From Methylobacterium sp. E-005 (GTDB lineage Bacteria > Pseudomonadota > Alphaproteobacteria > Rhizobiales > Beijerinckiaceae): a DNA stretch of 64,000 nt. This document shows positions 1 through 8,462 of the stretch, piece by piece; position 1 is the first letter of the stretch, and each line of letters opens with the position of its first letter. The notes under the pieces are model-generated. The model ran no database searches. It saw only the letters and a list, made by a program, of their open reading frames with translations, and had not been told where the DNA came from. Where the stretch lies: positions 1 through 64,000 of the forward strand of contig NZ_JAKSYG010000257.1 of the NCBI RefSeq assembly GCF_022829725.1, given 5' to 3'. The position numbers and the translations under genes are program-made.

Positions 1-21
1 CCAAACGAATTGCGATGCGCC

Positions 22-140
22 GGTCTGGTGGCTCGAGCGGCGTGCCCAGAACCCGATCCCATCTCGAACTCGGCCGTTAAACACGCCAGCGCCCATGGTA
101 CTGTGTCTCAAGGCACGGGAGAGTCGGTCGCCGCCAGACC
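22..140 (+). rRNA. rrf: 5S ribosomal RNA
   Basis: The 119-nt segment carries the conserved 5S core (ACCCGATCCCATCTCGAACT followed by CGGCCGTTAAAC, then GCGCCCATGGTACT and CTCAAGGCACGGGAGAGT). Its ends, GGTCTGG at 22-28 and CCAGACC at 134-140, pair as helix I, which fixes the boundaries. It is the last gene of an rRNA operon whose 16S and 23S genes lie to the left of the window. No tRNA-fMet follows, although one often does in related genomes. Confidence 0.95.
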
Positions 141-184
141 CGCACATCGCAATCGACATTCCCTCAACACGGTTCCTACGATCC

Positions 185-218
185 AAACAGGCCGCTCCCC
201 TCCGGGAGCGGCCTGTTT
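185..218 (+). terminator. rRNA operon terminator hairpin
   Basis: A perfect 15-bp inverted repeat (AAACAGGCCGCTCCC at 185-199 against GGGAGCGGCCTGTTT at 204-218) with a 4-nt loop, ending in GTTTGCGTTT. It lies 45 nt after the 5S gene and is a strong intrinsic terminator. Confidence 0.9.
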
Positions 219-462
219 GCGTTTGCGCTCGCGGTGCTGGCGCTTTCCTTGCCGGAAAGTCATCTGGGCGCGACCCTCCCGTAATCAGCGCTCGTCCAAG
301 GTCCGCACGCCACCGATCCGCGCGTCGGATCGTGCGGACGATACAGCGGGCAGCCTTCGTGCCCTCCGAAGGGTCTGACCGGCTGCGTCGGAACGGGCTG
401 GGATACGCGCCCTGCGGTCCCGGCCCGTCCATCGGGCAAGAGGGGAGGGGAGCGGCTTGACC
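219..462. other. intergenic leader before the response regulator
   Basis: About 240 nt between the rRNA terminator and the first protein gene. I see no RNA gene or clear promoter. The only signal is the purine run AGGGGAGGGG (441-450) in front of the next gene. Confidence 0.5.
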
Positions 463-1212
463 ATGCTGAGCGAGACACGTTCCCCCGATCTGCGCGTCGC
501 GCTATGGACCGGATCCATGCGACTTCTCATCATCGAGGACGACCGGGACGCGGCAGCCTATCTGGTCAAGGCGTTCCGCGAGGCGGGACATGTGGCCGAC
601 TGCGCGCATGACGGTCTGGACGGTTACGCGCTGGCGCGTGAGGGCGCCTATGATGTGCTGATCGTCGATCGCATGCTGCCAAAGCTCGATGGCCTGTCGC
701 TGGTCCGCTCGCTGCGTGAGCAGAAGGTGGCGACGCCGGTCCTGATCCTGTCGGCGCTCGGCCAAGTCGACGACCGGGTGAAGGGTCTGCGGGCCGGCGG
801 GGACGATTATCTGCCGAAACCCTACGCCTTCTCCGAATTGCTCGCCCGCACCGAGGCCCTAGCCCGGCGGCAGGCCGGATCCGGTGCCGCGGAAGAGACC
901 CGCTACCGGGTCGGCGACCTCGAACTCGATCGGCTGTCGCATCGGGTCACGCGATCCGGCCGCGAGATCCCGCTGCAGCCGCGCGAGTTCCGCCTGCTCG
1001 AATACCTGATGCGCCATGCCGGCCAGGTGGTCACGCGGACCATGCTGCTGGAACACGTCTGGGATTATCATTTCGATCCGCAGACCAACGTGATCGACGT
1101 TCATGTCTCGCGCCTGCGGGGCAAGCTCGACAAGGGGTTTCCGTCGCCGGTCATCCACACAATCCGGGGTGCCGGCTACGTGCTGCGCGTCGATGAGGGT
1201 GCGGCCGGGTGA
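463..1212 (+). CDS. OmpR/PhoB-family two-component response regulator
   Basis: Cytoplasmic DNA-binding regulator of the two-component pair formed with the next gene. An N-terminal receiver domain begins at MRLLIIEDD (Met19 when counted from ATG 463), with the acidic pair Asp26/Asp27, the phosphoacceptor Asp69 in IVDRMLP, and a Lys in DDYLPKPY. The C-terminal part (about residues 145-245) is a winged helix of the trans_reg_C type (LQPREFRLLEYLMRHAGQVV, then VIDVHVSRLRGKLDKG). ATG 463 follows a strong purine-rich ribosome site, but family alignment favours ATG 517, which would give 231 residues. The stop overlaps the kinase start by 4 nt (GTGA), so the two are translationally coupled. The signal sensed is unknown. 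Confidence 0.93.
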   Translation: MLSETRSPDLRVALWTGSMRLLIIEDDRDAAAYLVKAFREAGHVADCAHDGLDGYALAREGAYDVLIVDRMLPKLDGLSLVRSLREQKVATPVLILSALGQVDDRVKGLRAGGDDYLPKPYAFSELLARTEALARRQAGSGAAEETRYRVGDLELDRLSHRVTRSGREIPLQPREFRLLEYLMRHAGQVVTRTMLLEHVWDYHFDPQTNVIDVHVSRLRGKLDKGFPSPVIHTIRGAGYVLRVDEGAAG

Positions 1213-2681
1213 ACCGGCTGCCGACCGACGCGCTCAACCCGACCGAGACCGGTGCGGCGCGCTTCCAGAAACTCTTCCGCACCACCGCGTTCAAGCTGTC
1301 GCTCGCCTATCTGACGATCTTCACGCTCTGCGCCTTCCTGGCGCTTGGATACGTCGCGTGGAACGCGCGTACGGTGCTCGACGACCAGATCGTGTCGACG
1401 ATCGACGCCGAGATCAACGGTCTGTCGGAACAGTACAATTCCGGCGGCCTCCGCCGGCTGATCAGCGTCGTCGAGCGTCGCTCGCGAGAGCCCGGCGCCT
1501 CCCTGTACCTCGTCACGACGGCCGGCGGAGATCACGTCGTCGGGAATGTCGGCTACGTGCCGGCCGCCGTTCTGGCGACACCTGGCCAGAGTGAAACCCG
1601 CTACGGCCGCAACGATTCCGACGCGGAGGCTCATCGCGCGATCGTGCGCGTCTTTACCCTGCCGGGCGGCTTCCGGCTCCTCGTCGGACGGGACACCGAG
1701 GAGCGTGACCGCCTGCGCGCCGTGATCGGCCGGGCCTTCGGTACCTCGGTGGCCGCCGTGGTGGTCCTGGGGGTCATCGGCGGCTGGCTCGCGGCGAGCC
1801 GGGTCCTGCGCCGGGTCGACGCCATGACACAGACCACCCGGGCCATCATGGCGGGGGACCTGGACGGGCGTCTGCACGTCGCCGGCAACGGTGACGAACT
1901 CGACCGCCTCGCATCGAGCCTTAACCAGATGCTGGAGCGCATCGGCGAACTGATGCGTGGGATGCGCGACGTCTCCGACAACATCGCCCACGACCTGAAG
2001 ACACCTCTGACTCGCCTGCGCAACCGCGCCGACGAGGCCCTGCGCCGGCCCTCGACGCCGGATGAGCTGCGCGCCGCCCTGGAAGCCGTGATCGAGGAGG
2101 GCGACGGGCTGATCCGGATCTTCAACGCGCTGCTGATGATCGCGCGGCTCGAGGCCGGGAGTGCCCGCGAGATGATGGCGCCCCTCGACCTCGGCGCCGC
2201 GGCCCGTAGCGTCGCCGAACTCTACGAGGCGCTCGCCGAGGACCAGGGCTTCACCCTGGATGTCGCCGCGCCGGACGGGATCGTGGTGGAGGCCAATCGC
2301 GAGCTGATCGGGCAGGCGCTGGCCAACCTCGTCGATAACGCGCTGAAATACGGCGCTCCGCCGGGCGACGGCGCGGGTCGGATCGCCGTCGCGGTCTGGC
2401 GCGATGGCGGGCTTGCCCGTCTCGCCGTCTCCGACAGCGGACCCGGCATTCCCGAGGGCGAGCGCACGCACGTGCTCGGGCGATTCGTCCGTCTGGAACA
2501 ATCCCGATCGCGACCTGGGTTCGGGGTCGGCCTCAGCCTGGTCAATGCGGTCGTGCGGCTCCACCGGGGCGCTCTGCATCTGCTCGACAACGGACCCGGC
2601 CTGCGCGTGGAAGTATCGCTGCCCCTGGCCCAAGGTGACGCCGCCGGCAAGGTCGATCTTGAGACGTCCGAGACACGATAG
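1209..2681 (+). CDS. sensor histidine kinase (HAMP, HisKA, HATPase_c)
   Basis: Membrane-bound kinase expected to phosphorylate the upstream regulator. TM1 is about residues 29-51, then a periplasmic sensor of roughly 120 residues, TM2 about 172-195, HAMP, and HisKA with the phosphoacceptor His261 in NIAHDLKTPLTRLRN. The ATPase domain has an N box NRELIGQALANLVDNALKYG, a G1 box SDSGPGIPEGE and a G2 region GFGVGLSLVNAVVRLHRG. At 490 residues it is full length. The GTG start overlaps the regulator stop, so the two are one operon. The periplasmic part has no recognisable ligand motif, so the stimulus cannot be named. Confidence 0.93.
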   Translation: MNRLPTDALNPTETGAARFQKLFRTTAFKLSLAYLTIFTLCAFLALGYVAWNARTVLDDQIVSTIDAEINGLSEQYNSGGLRRLISVVERRSREPGASLYLVTTAGGDHVVGNVGYVPAAVLATPGQSETRYGRNDSDAEAHRAIVRVFTLPGGFRLLVGRDTEERDRLRAVIGRAFGTSVAAVVVLGVIGGWLAASRVLRRVDAMTQTTRAIMAGDLDGRLHVAGNGDELDRLASSLNQMLERIGELMRGMRDVSDNIAHDLKTPLTRLRNRADEALRRPSTPDELRAALEAVIEEGDGLIRIFNALLMIARLEAGSAREMMAPLDLGAAARSVAELYEALAEDQGFTLDVAAPDGIVVEANRELIGQALANLVDNALKYGAPPGDGAGRIAVAVWRDGGLARLAVSDSGPGIPEGERTHVLGRFVRLEQSRSRPGFGVGLSLVNAVVRLHRGALHLLDNGPGLRVEVSLPLAQGDAAGKVDLETSETR

Positions 2682-2804
2682 GGCCAAGCGCTGCATCGAA
2701 TGCCCTGTGGACAAAGACCGCGTACAACTCGGTCATGACAGGATGTCACATTTCTAAGATCTGAATCTGCCACGGGAACCGCGAGCCCAAAGCTTGGCAG
2801 CCCG

Positions 2805-3935
2805 ATGATCGCATCCGAGACTCTTTATCCTGCCGGCGAGGCGTCGGTCCTCGTGCTTCAGGGCGGCGGTGCGCTCGGATCCTATCAGGCCGGCATCTAC
2901 GAGGCGCTCGCCGGGCATCAGACGGCGATCGACTGGGTCGCCGGCATCTCGATCGGGGCGATCAACGCGGCCTTGATCGTGGGCAACCCGGCGGAGCGGC
3001 GTGTTGCCCGGCTGCGGGAATTCTGGGAGCTGGTCTCCTCCGACCTGACGGCGAAACCGTTCATCCCCGGCGAACAGGCGCGCACCGCGTTCAACGAGCT
3101 GTCGGCGGCCTGGATCGCGACCTTCGGCGTGCCGGGATTCTTCACGCCACGGGTGCCGCCCGCAACCTTCTACCCGGCCGGCGCCCCGGAGGCCCTCAGC
3201 CTCTACGAGACCGGAGCCCTCAAGGGTACCCTGGAGCGGCTCGTCGATTTCGACCGGATCAACCGGGGGGAGGTGCGGCTCAGCGTCGGGGCCGTGAACG
3301 TCCGCTCGGGCAACTTCATCTATTTCGATAACCGGACCGATCGGATCGGCCCCGAGCACATCATGGCCTCGGGGGCCCTGCCGCCCGGCTTCCCGCCGGT
3401 GATCATCGACGGCGAGGCCTATTGGGACGGCGGCCTCGTCTCGAACACGCCCCTCGATTACGTGCTCGATACCGAGCGCCAGCGCGACCTCGTCGTCTAT
3501 CAGGTCGACCTGTTCTCGGCTCAGGGGCCGATGCCGCGCACCCTGGTCGAGGCGGCCGAGCGCGAGAAGGACATCCGCTATTCGAGCCGGACCCGGCTCA
3601 ACACCGACAAGAACATCGAGATCCGCAGAGCCAAGCGTGCCATGCGACGGCTGATCGAGCGGCTGCCGCCGGAGATGCAGGCCGACGATGACGTGGGCTT
3701 CCTGCGCCAGGTCACCCGCCAGAACTTCATCACGATGATGCAGCTGATCTACCGGCAGAAGCGCTACGAGGCGAATTCGAAGGATTACGAATTCTCCCGG
3801 GCGACGATGCTGGAGCACTGGCAGGCCGGTCGCGACGACGCGGTCCGGTCCCTGCGGCACCGGCGCTGGCGCGAGCGGGCCCACAACGCGGACGGCGTCG
3901 CCGTCTTCGACCTCAGCCGGCACGCCCGCGATTGA
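2805..3935 (+). CDS. patatin-like phospholipase/esterase (DUF3734 C-terminus)
   Basis: Cytoplasmic serine acyl hydrolase of the patatin fold. The oxyanion-hole glycine motif GGGALGSYQAG is near residue 20, the nucleophile elbow is GISIG with Ser49, and the catalytic Asp208 lies in WDGGLVSNTP. The C-terminal third (about 280-350) resembles the helical DUF3734 region seen in alphaproteobacterial members. The gene precedes acetoacetate decarboxylase (64 nt) and 3-hydroxybutyrate dehydrogenase. That context suggests turnover of a hydroxybutyrate polymer or ester feeding ketone-body metabolism, but the substrate is inference; membrane phospholipids are the alternative. ATG 2805 is the first start upstream of the conserved N-terminus. 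Confidence 0.9.
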   Translation: MIASETLYPAGEASVLVLQGGGALGSYQAGIYEALAGHQTAIDWVAGISIGAINAALIVGNPAERRVARLREFWELVSSDLTAKPFIPGEQARTAFNELSAAWIATFGVPGFFTPRVPPATFYPAGAPEALSLYETGALKGTLERLVDFDRINRGEVRLSVGAVNVRSGNFIYFDNRTDRIGPEHIMASGALPPGFPPVIIDGEAYWDGGLVSNTPLDYVLDTERQRDLVVYQVDLFSAQGPMPRTLVEAAEREKDIRYSSRTRLNTDKNIEIRRAKRAMRRLIERLPPEMQADDDVGFLRQVTRQNFITMMQLIYRQKRYEANSKDYEFSRATMLEHWQAGRDDAVRSLRHRRWRERAHNADGVAVFDLSRHARD

Positions 3936-3951
3936 TACCACCCTGACGGAA

Positions 3952-3977
3952 GCCGGGGCGGACCGGATCGCCCCGGC
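3952..3977 (+). terminator. intergenic hairpin between patatin and adc
   Basis: Perfect 9-bp stem (GCCGGGGCG at 3952-3960, CGCCCCGGC at 3969-3977) with an 8-nt loop. There is no T run, so it may be a partial terminator or mRNA-stability element rather than a full stop. It would reduce but not abolish read-through into adc. Confidence 0.5.
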
Positions 3978-3999
3978 ACGGACGAGCGGAGGCTTGACC

Positions 4000-4743
4000 A
4001 TGACCCGCGACGAGATCCTGTCCACCACCTCGATGCCCGCCTTCAGCCCGAGCTACCCGCGCGGGCCCTACCGGTTCTGTCAGCGCGAGTACCTGATCAT
4101 CACCTACGAGACCGATCCAGCCGCCCTGCGCCGGGCGCTGCCGGAGCCGCTGGAGCCGCATCCGGACAACCTCGTCTTCTACGAGTGGATGAAGATGCCG
4201 GATTCCTCGGGCTTCGGCGATTACGAGGAGAGCGGCAGCGGCGCCTACGCCTTCTACGACGGCGAGCCGTGCAACTTCTCGATCCAGATGTACCTCGACG
4301 ACGAGCCGCCGATCACCGCCGGCCGCGAGATCTGGGGCTTTCCGAAAAAGTGGGGCCAGCCCCAGCTCAAGCTCATGATGGATACGCTCACCGGCACGCT
4401 CTTCTACGACGAGGAGCGGGTCGCGATGGGCACCATGACGTACAAGCACGAGAGCCTGGAGCACGATCTCGGCTCCGTGCGCGAGGGGTTGCGCAAGCTC
4501 AACGTCAACCTGAAGCTCCTGCCGGACGTCGATGGCCGGCCGAAGGTCGCCCAGCTCGTGGGCTACCGGCTCGAGGACATCACGGTGCACGGCGCCTGGA
4601 ACGGCGAGGGCCGGCTCGACCTGATCCCGCACGTCAATTGCCGGGTTGCCGACCTGCCCGTGCGCCGGATCGTCGGGGCGCGCCACATGGTCGTGGACTT
4701 CACCCTCCCGTACGGCACAGTGCTGCACGACTATCTCGCCTGA
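4000..4743 (+). CDS. adc: acetoacetate decarboxylase
   Basis: Catalyses acetoacetate to acetone plus CO2 through a Schiff base. The active-site segment GREIWGFPKKWGQPQL carries the adjacent Lys116/Lys117 pair that corresponds to the catalytic lysine and its pKa-perturbing neighbour in the characterised clostridial enzyme. At 247 residues the length is normal for the family. ATG 4000 is chosen over TTG 3994 because GGAGG (3988-3992) is then correctly spaced. It lies between the patatin gene and hydroxybutyrate dehydrogenase, 30 nt before the latter, consistent with one operon handling acetoacetate. Some ADC-fold proteins act on other beta-keto acids, so the exact substrate is inferred. Confidence 0.92.
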   Translation: MTRDEILSTTSMPAFSPSYPRGPYRFCQREYLIITYETDPAALRRALPEPLEPHPDNLVFYEWMKMPDSSGFGDYEESGSGAYAFYDGEPCNFSIQMYLDDEPPITAGREIWGFPKKWGQPQLKLMMDTLTGTLFYDEERVAMGTMTYKHESLEHDLGSVREGLRKLNVNLKLLPDVDGRPKVAQLVGYRLEDITVHGAWNGEGRLDLIPHVNCRVADLPVRRIVGARHMVVDFTLPYGTVLHDYLA

Positions 4744-4773
4744 TCGCAGGCCCGCACAGATCCGGAGGTTGCC

Positions 4774-5559
4774 ATGACGCTCAAGACCAGGACCGCACTC
4801 GTCACCGGCTCGACGAGCGGGATCGGGCTCGCCATCGCGCGGGCGTTCGCTGCCGAAGGGGCCAACATCGTGCTGAACGGCTTCGGCAAGCCGGAGGAGA
4901 TCGAGCAGGCCCGCACCGCCATCGAGGCGGAATTCGGCGTGCGGGCCCTCTATTCCGGGGCCGACATGTCGAAGCCGGCCGAGATCGCCGCGATGGTCCG
5001 GGACGCGCAGGAATGCTTCGGTGCCCTCGACGTGCTGGTCAACAATGCCGGTATCCAGTTCGTCTCGCCGATCGAGGAGTTCCCGGCGGAGAAGTGGGAG
5101 CAGATCATCGCGATCAACCTGTCTTCGGCCTTCCACGCGATGCATGCCGCGATCCCCGGCATGAAGGCGCGGGGCTGGGGGCGGATCATCAACACGGCCT
5201 CGGCCCACTCGCTGGTGGCCTCGCCGTTCAAGTCGGCCTATGTGGCCGCCAAGCACGGCATCGCCGGCCTGACCAAGACGGCGGCCCTGGAACTCGCGCC
5301 CCACAAGGTCACGGTGAACTGCATCTCGCCGGGCTATGTCTGGACGCCCCTCGTGGAGGCACAGATCCCCGACACGATGAAGGCCCGCAATCTCACCAAG
5401 GAGCAGGTGATCGAGGAGGTGCTGCTCAAGGCGCAGCCGACCAAGGAATTCGTTACGGTCGATCAGGTCGCCGCGCTCGCGGTGTTCCTGTGCTCGGACG
5501 CGGCCAGCCAGATCACCGGCGCCAACATCCCGATGGATGGCGGCTGGACGGCGCAGTAG
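4774..5559 (+). CDS. bdhA: 3-hydroxybutyrate dehydrogenase (SDR family)
   Basis: NAD-dependent oxidation of D-3-hydroxybutyrate to acetoacetate, cytoplasmic. Classical SDR features are present: TGSTSGIGLAIA near residue 12, the NNAG motif (VLVNNAGIQFVSPIEEF), catalytic Ser in NTASAHSLVASPFKS, Tyr156/Lys160 in AYVAAKHG, and the NCISPGYVWTPLVEAQIPD segment typical of bacterial BdhA. It is 261 residues long with an AGGTT-type ribosome site (CGGAGGTTGCC) before the ATG. With adc it links poly-3-hydroxybutyrate breakdown to acetoacetate and acetone. Confidence 0.92.
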   Translation: MTLKTRTALVTGSTSGIGLAIARAFAAEGANIVLNGFGKPEEIEQARTAIEAEFGVRALYSGADMSKPAEIAAMVRDAQECFGALDVLVNNAGIQFVSPIEEFPAEKWEQIIAINLSSAFHAMHAAIPGMKARGWGRIINTASAHSLVASPFKSAYVAAKHGIAGLTKTAALELAPHKVTVNCISPGYVWTPLVEAQIPDTMKARNLTKEQVIEEVLLKAQPTKEFVTVDQVAALAVFLCSDAASQITGANIPMDGGWTAQ

Positions 5560-5661
5560 AGCGCTGGAGCCGGCCCCGTCGCTCCGTCGCGGGCTGCGAT
5601 TGGGCCGGTCGCCCTGGACGGAAGAGCCCTCGGCGCAAACGGGCCGGGGGATCCTCCCGGG

Positions 5662-6609
5662 ATGATCGCAGCGGCAGATGCGGTCCCCCGGATCGGCCTA
5701 TCCCCCATGCGGTTTCCCTTGACCAACGGCCTGACCGTCCTCATCGCGAACGAAGGTGTTCCGCACAGTGAGGCGGCGCTGGCCGCACGCGTCGCTCGGA
5801 TGCGCCGCATGCTCGATGATTCGGACGCACGGTTCAGCGGCAGCGCGGCCCTCGCGGAATTGAACGCGCTCCGTGCCTACGCGGGTGAACGGCACGATCT
5901 GGTCGCCGAGCGATGCGAGATCCTGTCGATGATTGGCACGATCGTGTCGCGGTCCGCAGCCACGGACCGCACGGTGGGTCTCGAAGCCTTCGCCGCGCTG
6001 ATGACCCTTGGCGAGGCGGACATGCGTCCCGCGGCTCGCCGCATGCTCGACCACTACATCTACGCCGAGCTCGCAGGCATACAGGCCGCCCTTCCCGGAG
6101 AGGCCGAGCGCCATTCCGTGGCGGCTGACCAATACGGGCAGGCGGCGGTCCTCGCGGATGAATTGCCCGAATACGACGATGATCAGCGTGCGGCCACCCG
6201 CGAAAAGCAAGCGTACCACTTGCACGAGGCCGAGCGATACGCTGAGGCCCTGGCGGTCAATAGCGACGTGCTCGCATCAGGGGAGCGCCTTTTCGGAACT
6301 GACGATCCGAGGCTTCGGGCCGTCCTGACCAATCTGGCGCAAAACCTGTACCGGCTCGGGCGCAAGGCCGAGGCCGAACCCTACCTCGTCCGGGTTCAGG
6401 CCATCGCAGAAGCAGGGGCCGATTTGAGCACCCTGCAGGATGTGCTGTTCCAGCGCGGTGTGCTCAATTACGAACTCGGCCGAGCGGGGACGGCCATCGC
6501 CCTGATGCGCGACCGGATCGAACGCCTGGAGGCAGCCGGAGACGCTGAAGTGCTTGCGGTCGCAAAACGCGATTATGACGAACTGAAGAGGCGGCTCCGT
6601 AGCGGTTGA
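5662..6609 (+). CDS. TPR-like hypothetical protein
   Basis: Predicted soluble helical protein of 315 residues, or 300 from ATG 5707. From about residue 140 it shows tetratricopeptide-like helix pairs with the TPR consensus: Tyr/Ala-rich segments such as AERYAEALAVNSDVL, LTNLAQNLYRLGRKAEAEPYL and FQRGVLNYELGRAGTAIALM. There is no signal peptide or catalytic motif. It lies about 100 nt after bdhA on the same strand but need not belong to that operon. The function is unknown; a protein-interaction role is the usual inference for TPR proteins. Confidence 0.7.
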   Translation: MIAAADAVPRIGLSPMRFPLTNGLTVLIANEGVPHSEAALAARVARMRRMLDDSDARFSGSAALAELNALRAYAGERHDLVAERCEILSMIGTIVSRSAATDRTVGLEAFAALMTLGEADMRPAARRMLDHYIYAELAGIQAALPGEAERHSVAADQYGQAAVLADELPEYDDDQRAATREKQAYHLHEAERYAEALAVNSDVLASGERLFGTDDPRLRAVLTNLAQNLYRLGRKAEAEPYLVRVQAIAEAGADLSTLQDVLFQRGVLNYELGRAGTAIALMRDRIERLEAAGDAEVLAVAKRDYDELKRRLRSG

Positions 6610-6743
6610 CGCCTGGCCTGCGAGACCTGCGCGATCACCATCGGCGCATGTCGACGGGTGCCGGTAGGCTTCTGTGCAGATAGCCACCGACTGGGTCACC
6701 CCCGACACCGACAGCGATCAGGGCGGCGTTCACGGCTGGAACC

Positions 6744-6771
6744 GGCCCCGCCCGCGCGTTCGGGCGGGGCC
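6744..6771 (-). terminator. hairpin terminator of the CsbD-like gene
   Basis: Perfect 11-bp stem (GGCCCCGCCCG at 6744-6754 with CGGGCGGGGCC at 6761-6771) and a 6-nt loop. It sits 9 nt beyond the stop of the minus-strand gene and downstream of the convergent plus-strand gene, so it can serve both. Confidence 0.65.
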
Positions 6772-6779
6772 ACGTTCGA

Positions 6780-7157
6780 TCAGCGGCGGCCGTGGATCAG
6801 CAGGGCGAGGCCGTAGCCGACCGCGCCCGCGATGAGCAGCGCGACCAGCGGGTTCTCCTCCACCCGGGCGCCGACGGCGGCACTGCCGTCACGCAGGTAG
6901 GAGCCGCTGCGCTCGTAAGCGTCGCTGGCATAGTCGCCGGCGCGGTCATAGGCGTCGCTGGCGACGTCGCTGGCTTGGTCAGCGAGGTCGCGGGCCTTGT
7001 CCTTCACCTGGCCGTAGACGTTCTGCGCCTGGCCCTGCGCCTCGCGGAACCGCCCCTCGACCGAGTCCCGGTTCGAGCCGACGAAATCGCCGGCCGCGCC
7101 CTGAACCTTGCCGACGGCCTCCTTGGCGCCGCCGACGATCCGATCCGTATCCACCAT
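6780..7157 (-). CDS. CsbD-like stress protein with C-terminal membrane anchor
   Basis: The N-terminus (MVDTDRIVGGAKEAVGKVQG) matches the CsbD fold, a small general-stress protein family. It continues into an Ala/Asp/Tyr-rich amphipathic helix with repeated DRAGDYASDAYERSG-like units. It ends with a single membrane segment NPLVALLIAGAVGYGLALLI and HGRR, resembling the ElaB/DUF883 tail anchor. The 125-residue protein is therefore probably tethered to the inner membrane. Family knowledge suggests induction by general stress; no biochemical activity is established. It stands alone between two convergent or divergent neighbours. Confidence 0.85.
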   Translation of the reverse strand: MVDTDRIVGGAKEAVGKVQGAAGDFVGSNRDSVEGRFREAQGQAQNVYGQVKDKARDLADQASDVASDAYDRAGDYASDAYERSGSYLRDGSAAVGARVEENPLVALLIAGAVGYGLALLIHGRR

Positions 7158-7293
7158 GGCACTCTCCTGGGACGTGCGCGGCGCCGCGACGGGGCGCCGC
7201 TCGATACGCCGTCGTCCTCGGAACGCGCGAGACCGCGTTTGTGCCCCCGCCCGGCACGATTTTGTGCGGTCGGCCTCTCCGCGGGGGCCGGTC

Positions 7294-8280
7294 TCAGAGC
7301 CCGATCAGCTCCGCGATGGCGGTGGCGCCCGCGGCCGGTGAGGTCTCGCCCCGGGCGACGGCCGCCTCGGCCTCGGCGGTGCGGCGGCGGATCTCGGGTG
7401 ACCCGACGAGACGCTGATGTAGGCGCTCGTCGACGAGCGCCCACATCCACTTCACGTCCTGGGTCCGGCGCTTCGCCTCGATCTCGCCGGTGGCGGTGAG
7501 CTTCTCCCGGTGATCCACGATCCTGGCCCAGAGGGCATCCAGCCGGAGGTTGTGGAAGCCCGAGATCGTCACAACCGGCGGCGTCCAAGTCGCCGAGGCC
7601 GGGGTGAGGATGTGCAAAGCCGCCCGGTACTCGGAGGCCGCGGCATTGGCCCGCTGCTCGGCCTCGCCGGCATCGGCCTTGTTCACCGCGATCATGTCGG
7701 CGAGTTCGAGAATGCCTTTCTTGATGCCCTGCAACTCGTCGCCTGCCCCGGGGAGCATCAGCACGAGGAAGAAGTCGGTCAGGTCCGCCACCGCGGTCTC
7801 GGACTGGCCGACGCCGACCGTCTCCACCAGGATCACGTCGAACCCGGCCGCCTCGCACAGCAGCATGGTCTCGCGGGTCTTGGCCGCGACCCCGCCCAGC
7901 GTGCCCGAGGACGGGGAGGGGCGGATGAAGGCGTTCGGATCATGGGCGAGCCGGGCCATCCGGGTCTTGTCGCCCAGGATAGAGCCGCCGGTGCGGGAGG
8001 AGGACGGATCGACCGCGAGCACCGCCACCCTGTGGCCGGAAGCCGTCAGGTTCGAGCCCAGCGCGTCGATGGTGGTCGATTTGCCGACACCGGGAACGCC
8101 GGTGATCCCCACCCGGATCGCCCGGCCGGTCTGCGGCAGCACGGAATCGATCAGGGTGGCGGCGAGTGCCCGGTGATCGGCCCGTTTCGACTCGGCCAGG
8201 GTGATGGCTCGGGCCAGGGCGGCGCGGTCGCCGCGCAGCAGGCGCTCGCGCAGGCTCTCGATGTCGATGGACGGCGTCAT
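7294..8280 (-). CDS. meaB: methylmalonyl-CoA mutase-associated GTPase MeaB
   Basis: G3E-family GTPase that gates cofactor delivery to, and protects, adenosylcobalamin-dependent methylmalonyl-CoA mutase. In methylotrophs it is needed for the ethylmalonyl-CoA pathway during growth on C1 and C2 compounds. The P-loop is GITGVPGVGKSTTIDALG (about residues 56-73), followed by VDPSSSRTGGSILGDKTRM, VETVGVGQSE and the NKAD specificity motif. The C-terminal helical arm carries the dimerisation region. ATG 8280 gives 328 residues, the normal length, and matches the family N-terminus. The mutase genes are not in the window. Confidence 0.95.
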   Translation of the reverse strand: MTPSIDIESLRERLLRGDRAALARAITLAESKRADHRALAATLIDSVLPQTGRAIRVGITGVPGVGKSTTIDALGSNLTASGHRVAVLAVDPSSSRTGGSILGDKTRMARLAHDPNAFIRPSPSSGTLGGVAAKTRETMLLCEAAGFDVILVETVGVGQSETAVADLTDFFLVLMLPGAGDELQGIKKGILELADMIAVNKADAGEAEQRANAAASEYRAALHILTPASATWTPPVVTISGFHNLRLDALWARIVDHREKLTATGEIEAKRRTQDVKWMWALVDERLHQRLVGSPEIRRRTAEAEAAVARGETSPAAGATAIAELIGL

Positions 8281-8462
8281 AGGCTCTTCATGGCGGTGGC
8301 GTGGGCCGCCGTCGAGGGATAGCGCGGCCTGTGTCCCGGGCACAACACGCCGCACCGTGCCCGTACTCCACAGCGGAGGGGGCCTTGCCTGCCTCCGGCC
8401 TGCCCCGCCAAGGCCAAGATCCTGCGCCACGGAAGCGGCCCCCGCCCGAGCGTAACCGGATC

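Noticed and set aside
141..184. tRNA-fMet after the 5S gene
   Set aside because: Only 44 nt before the terminator and no cloverleaf or anticodon arm can be drawn.
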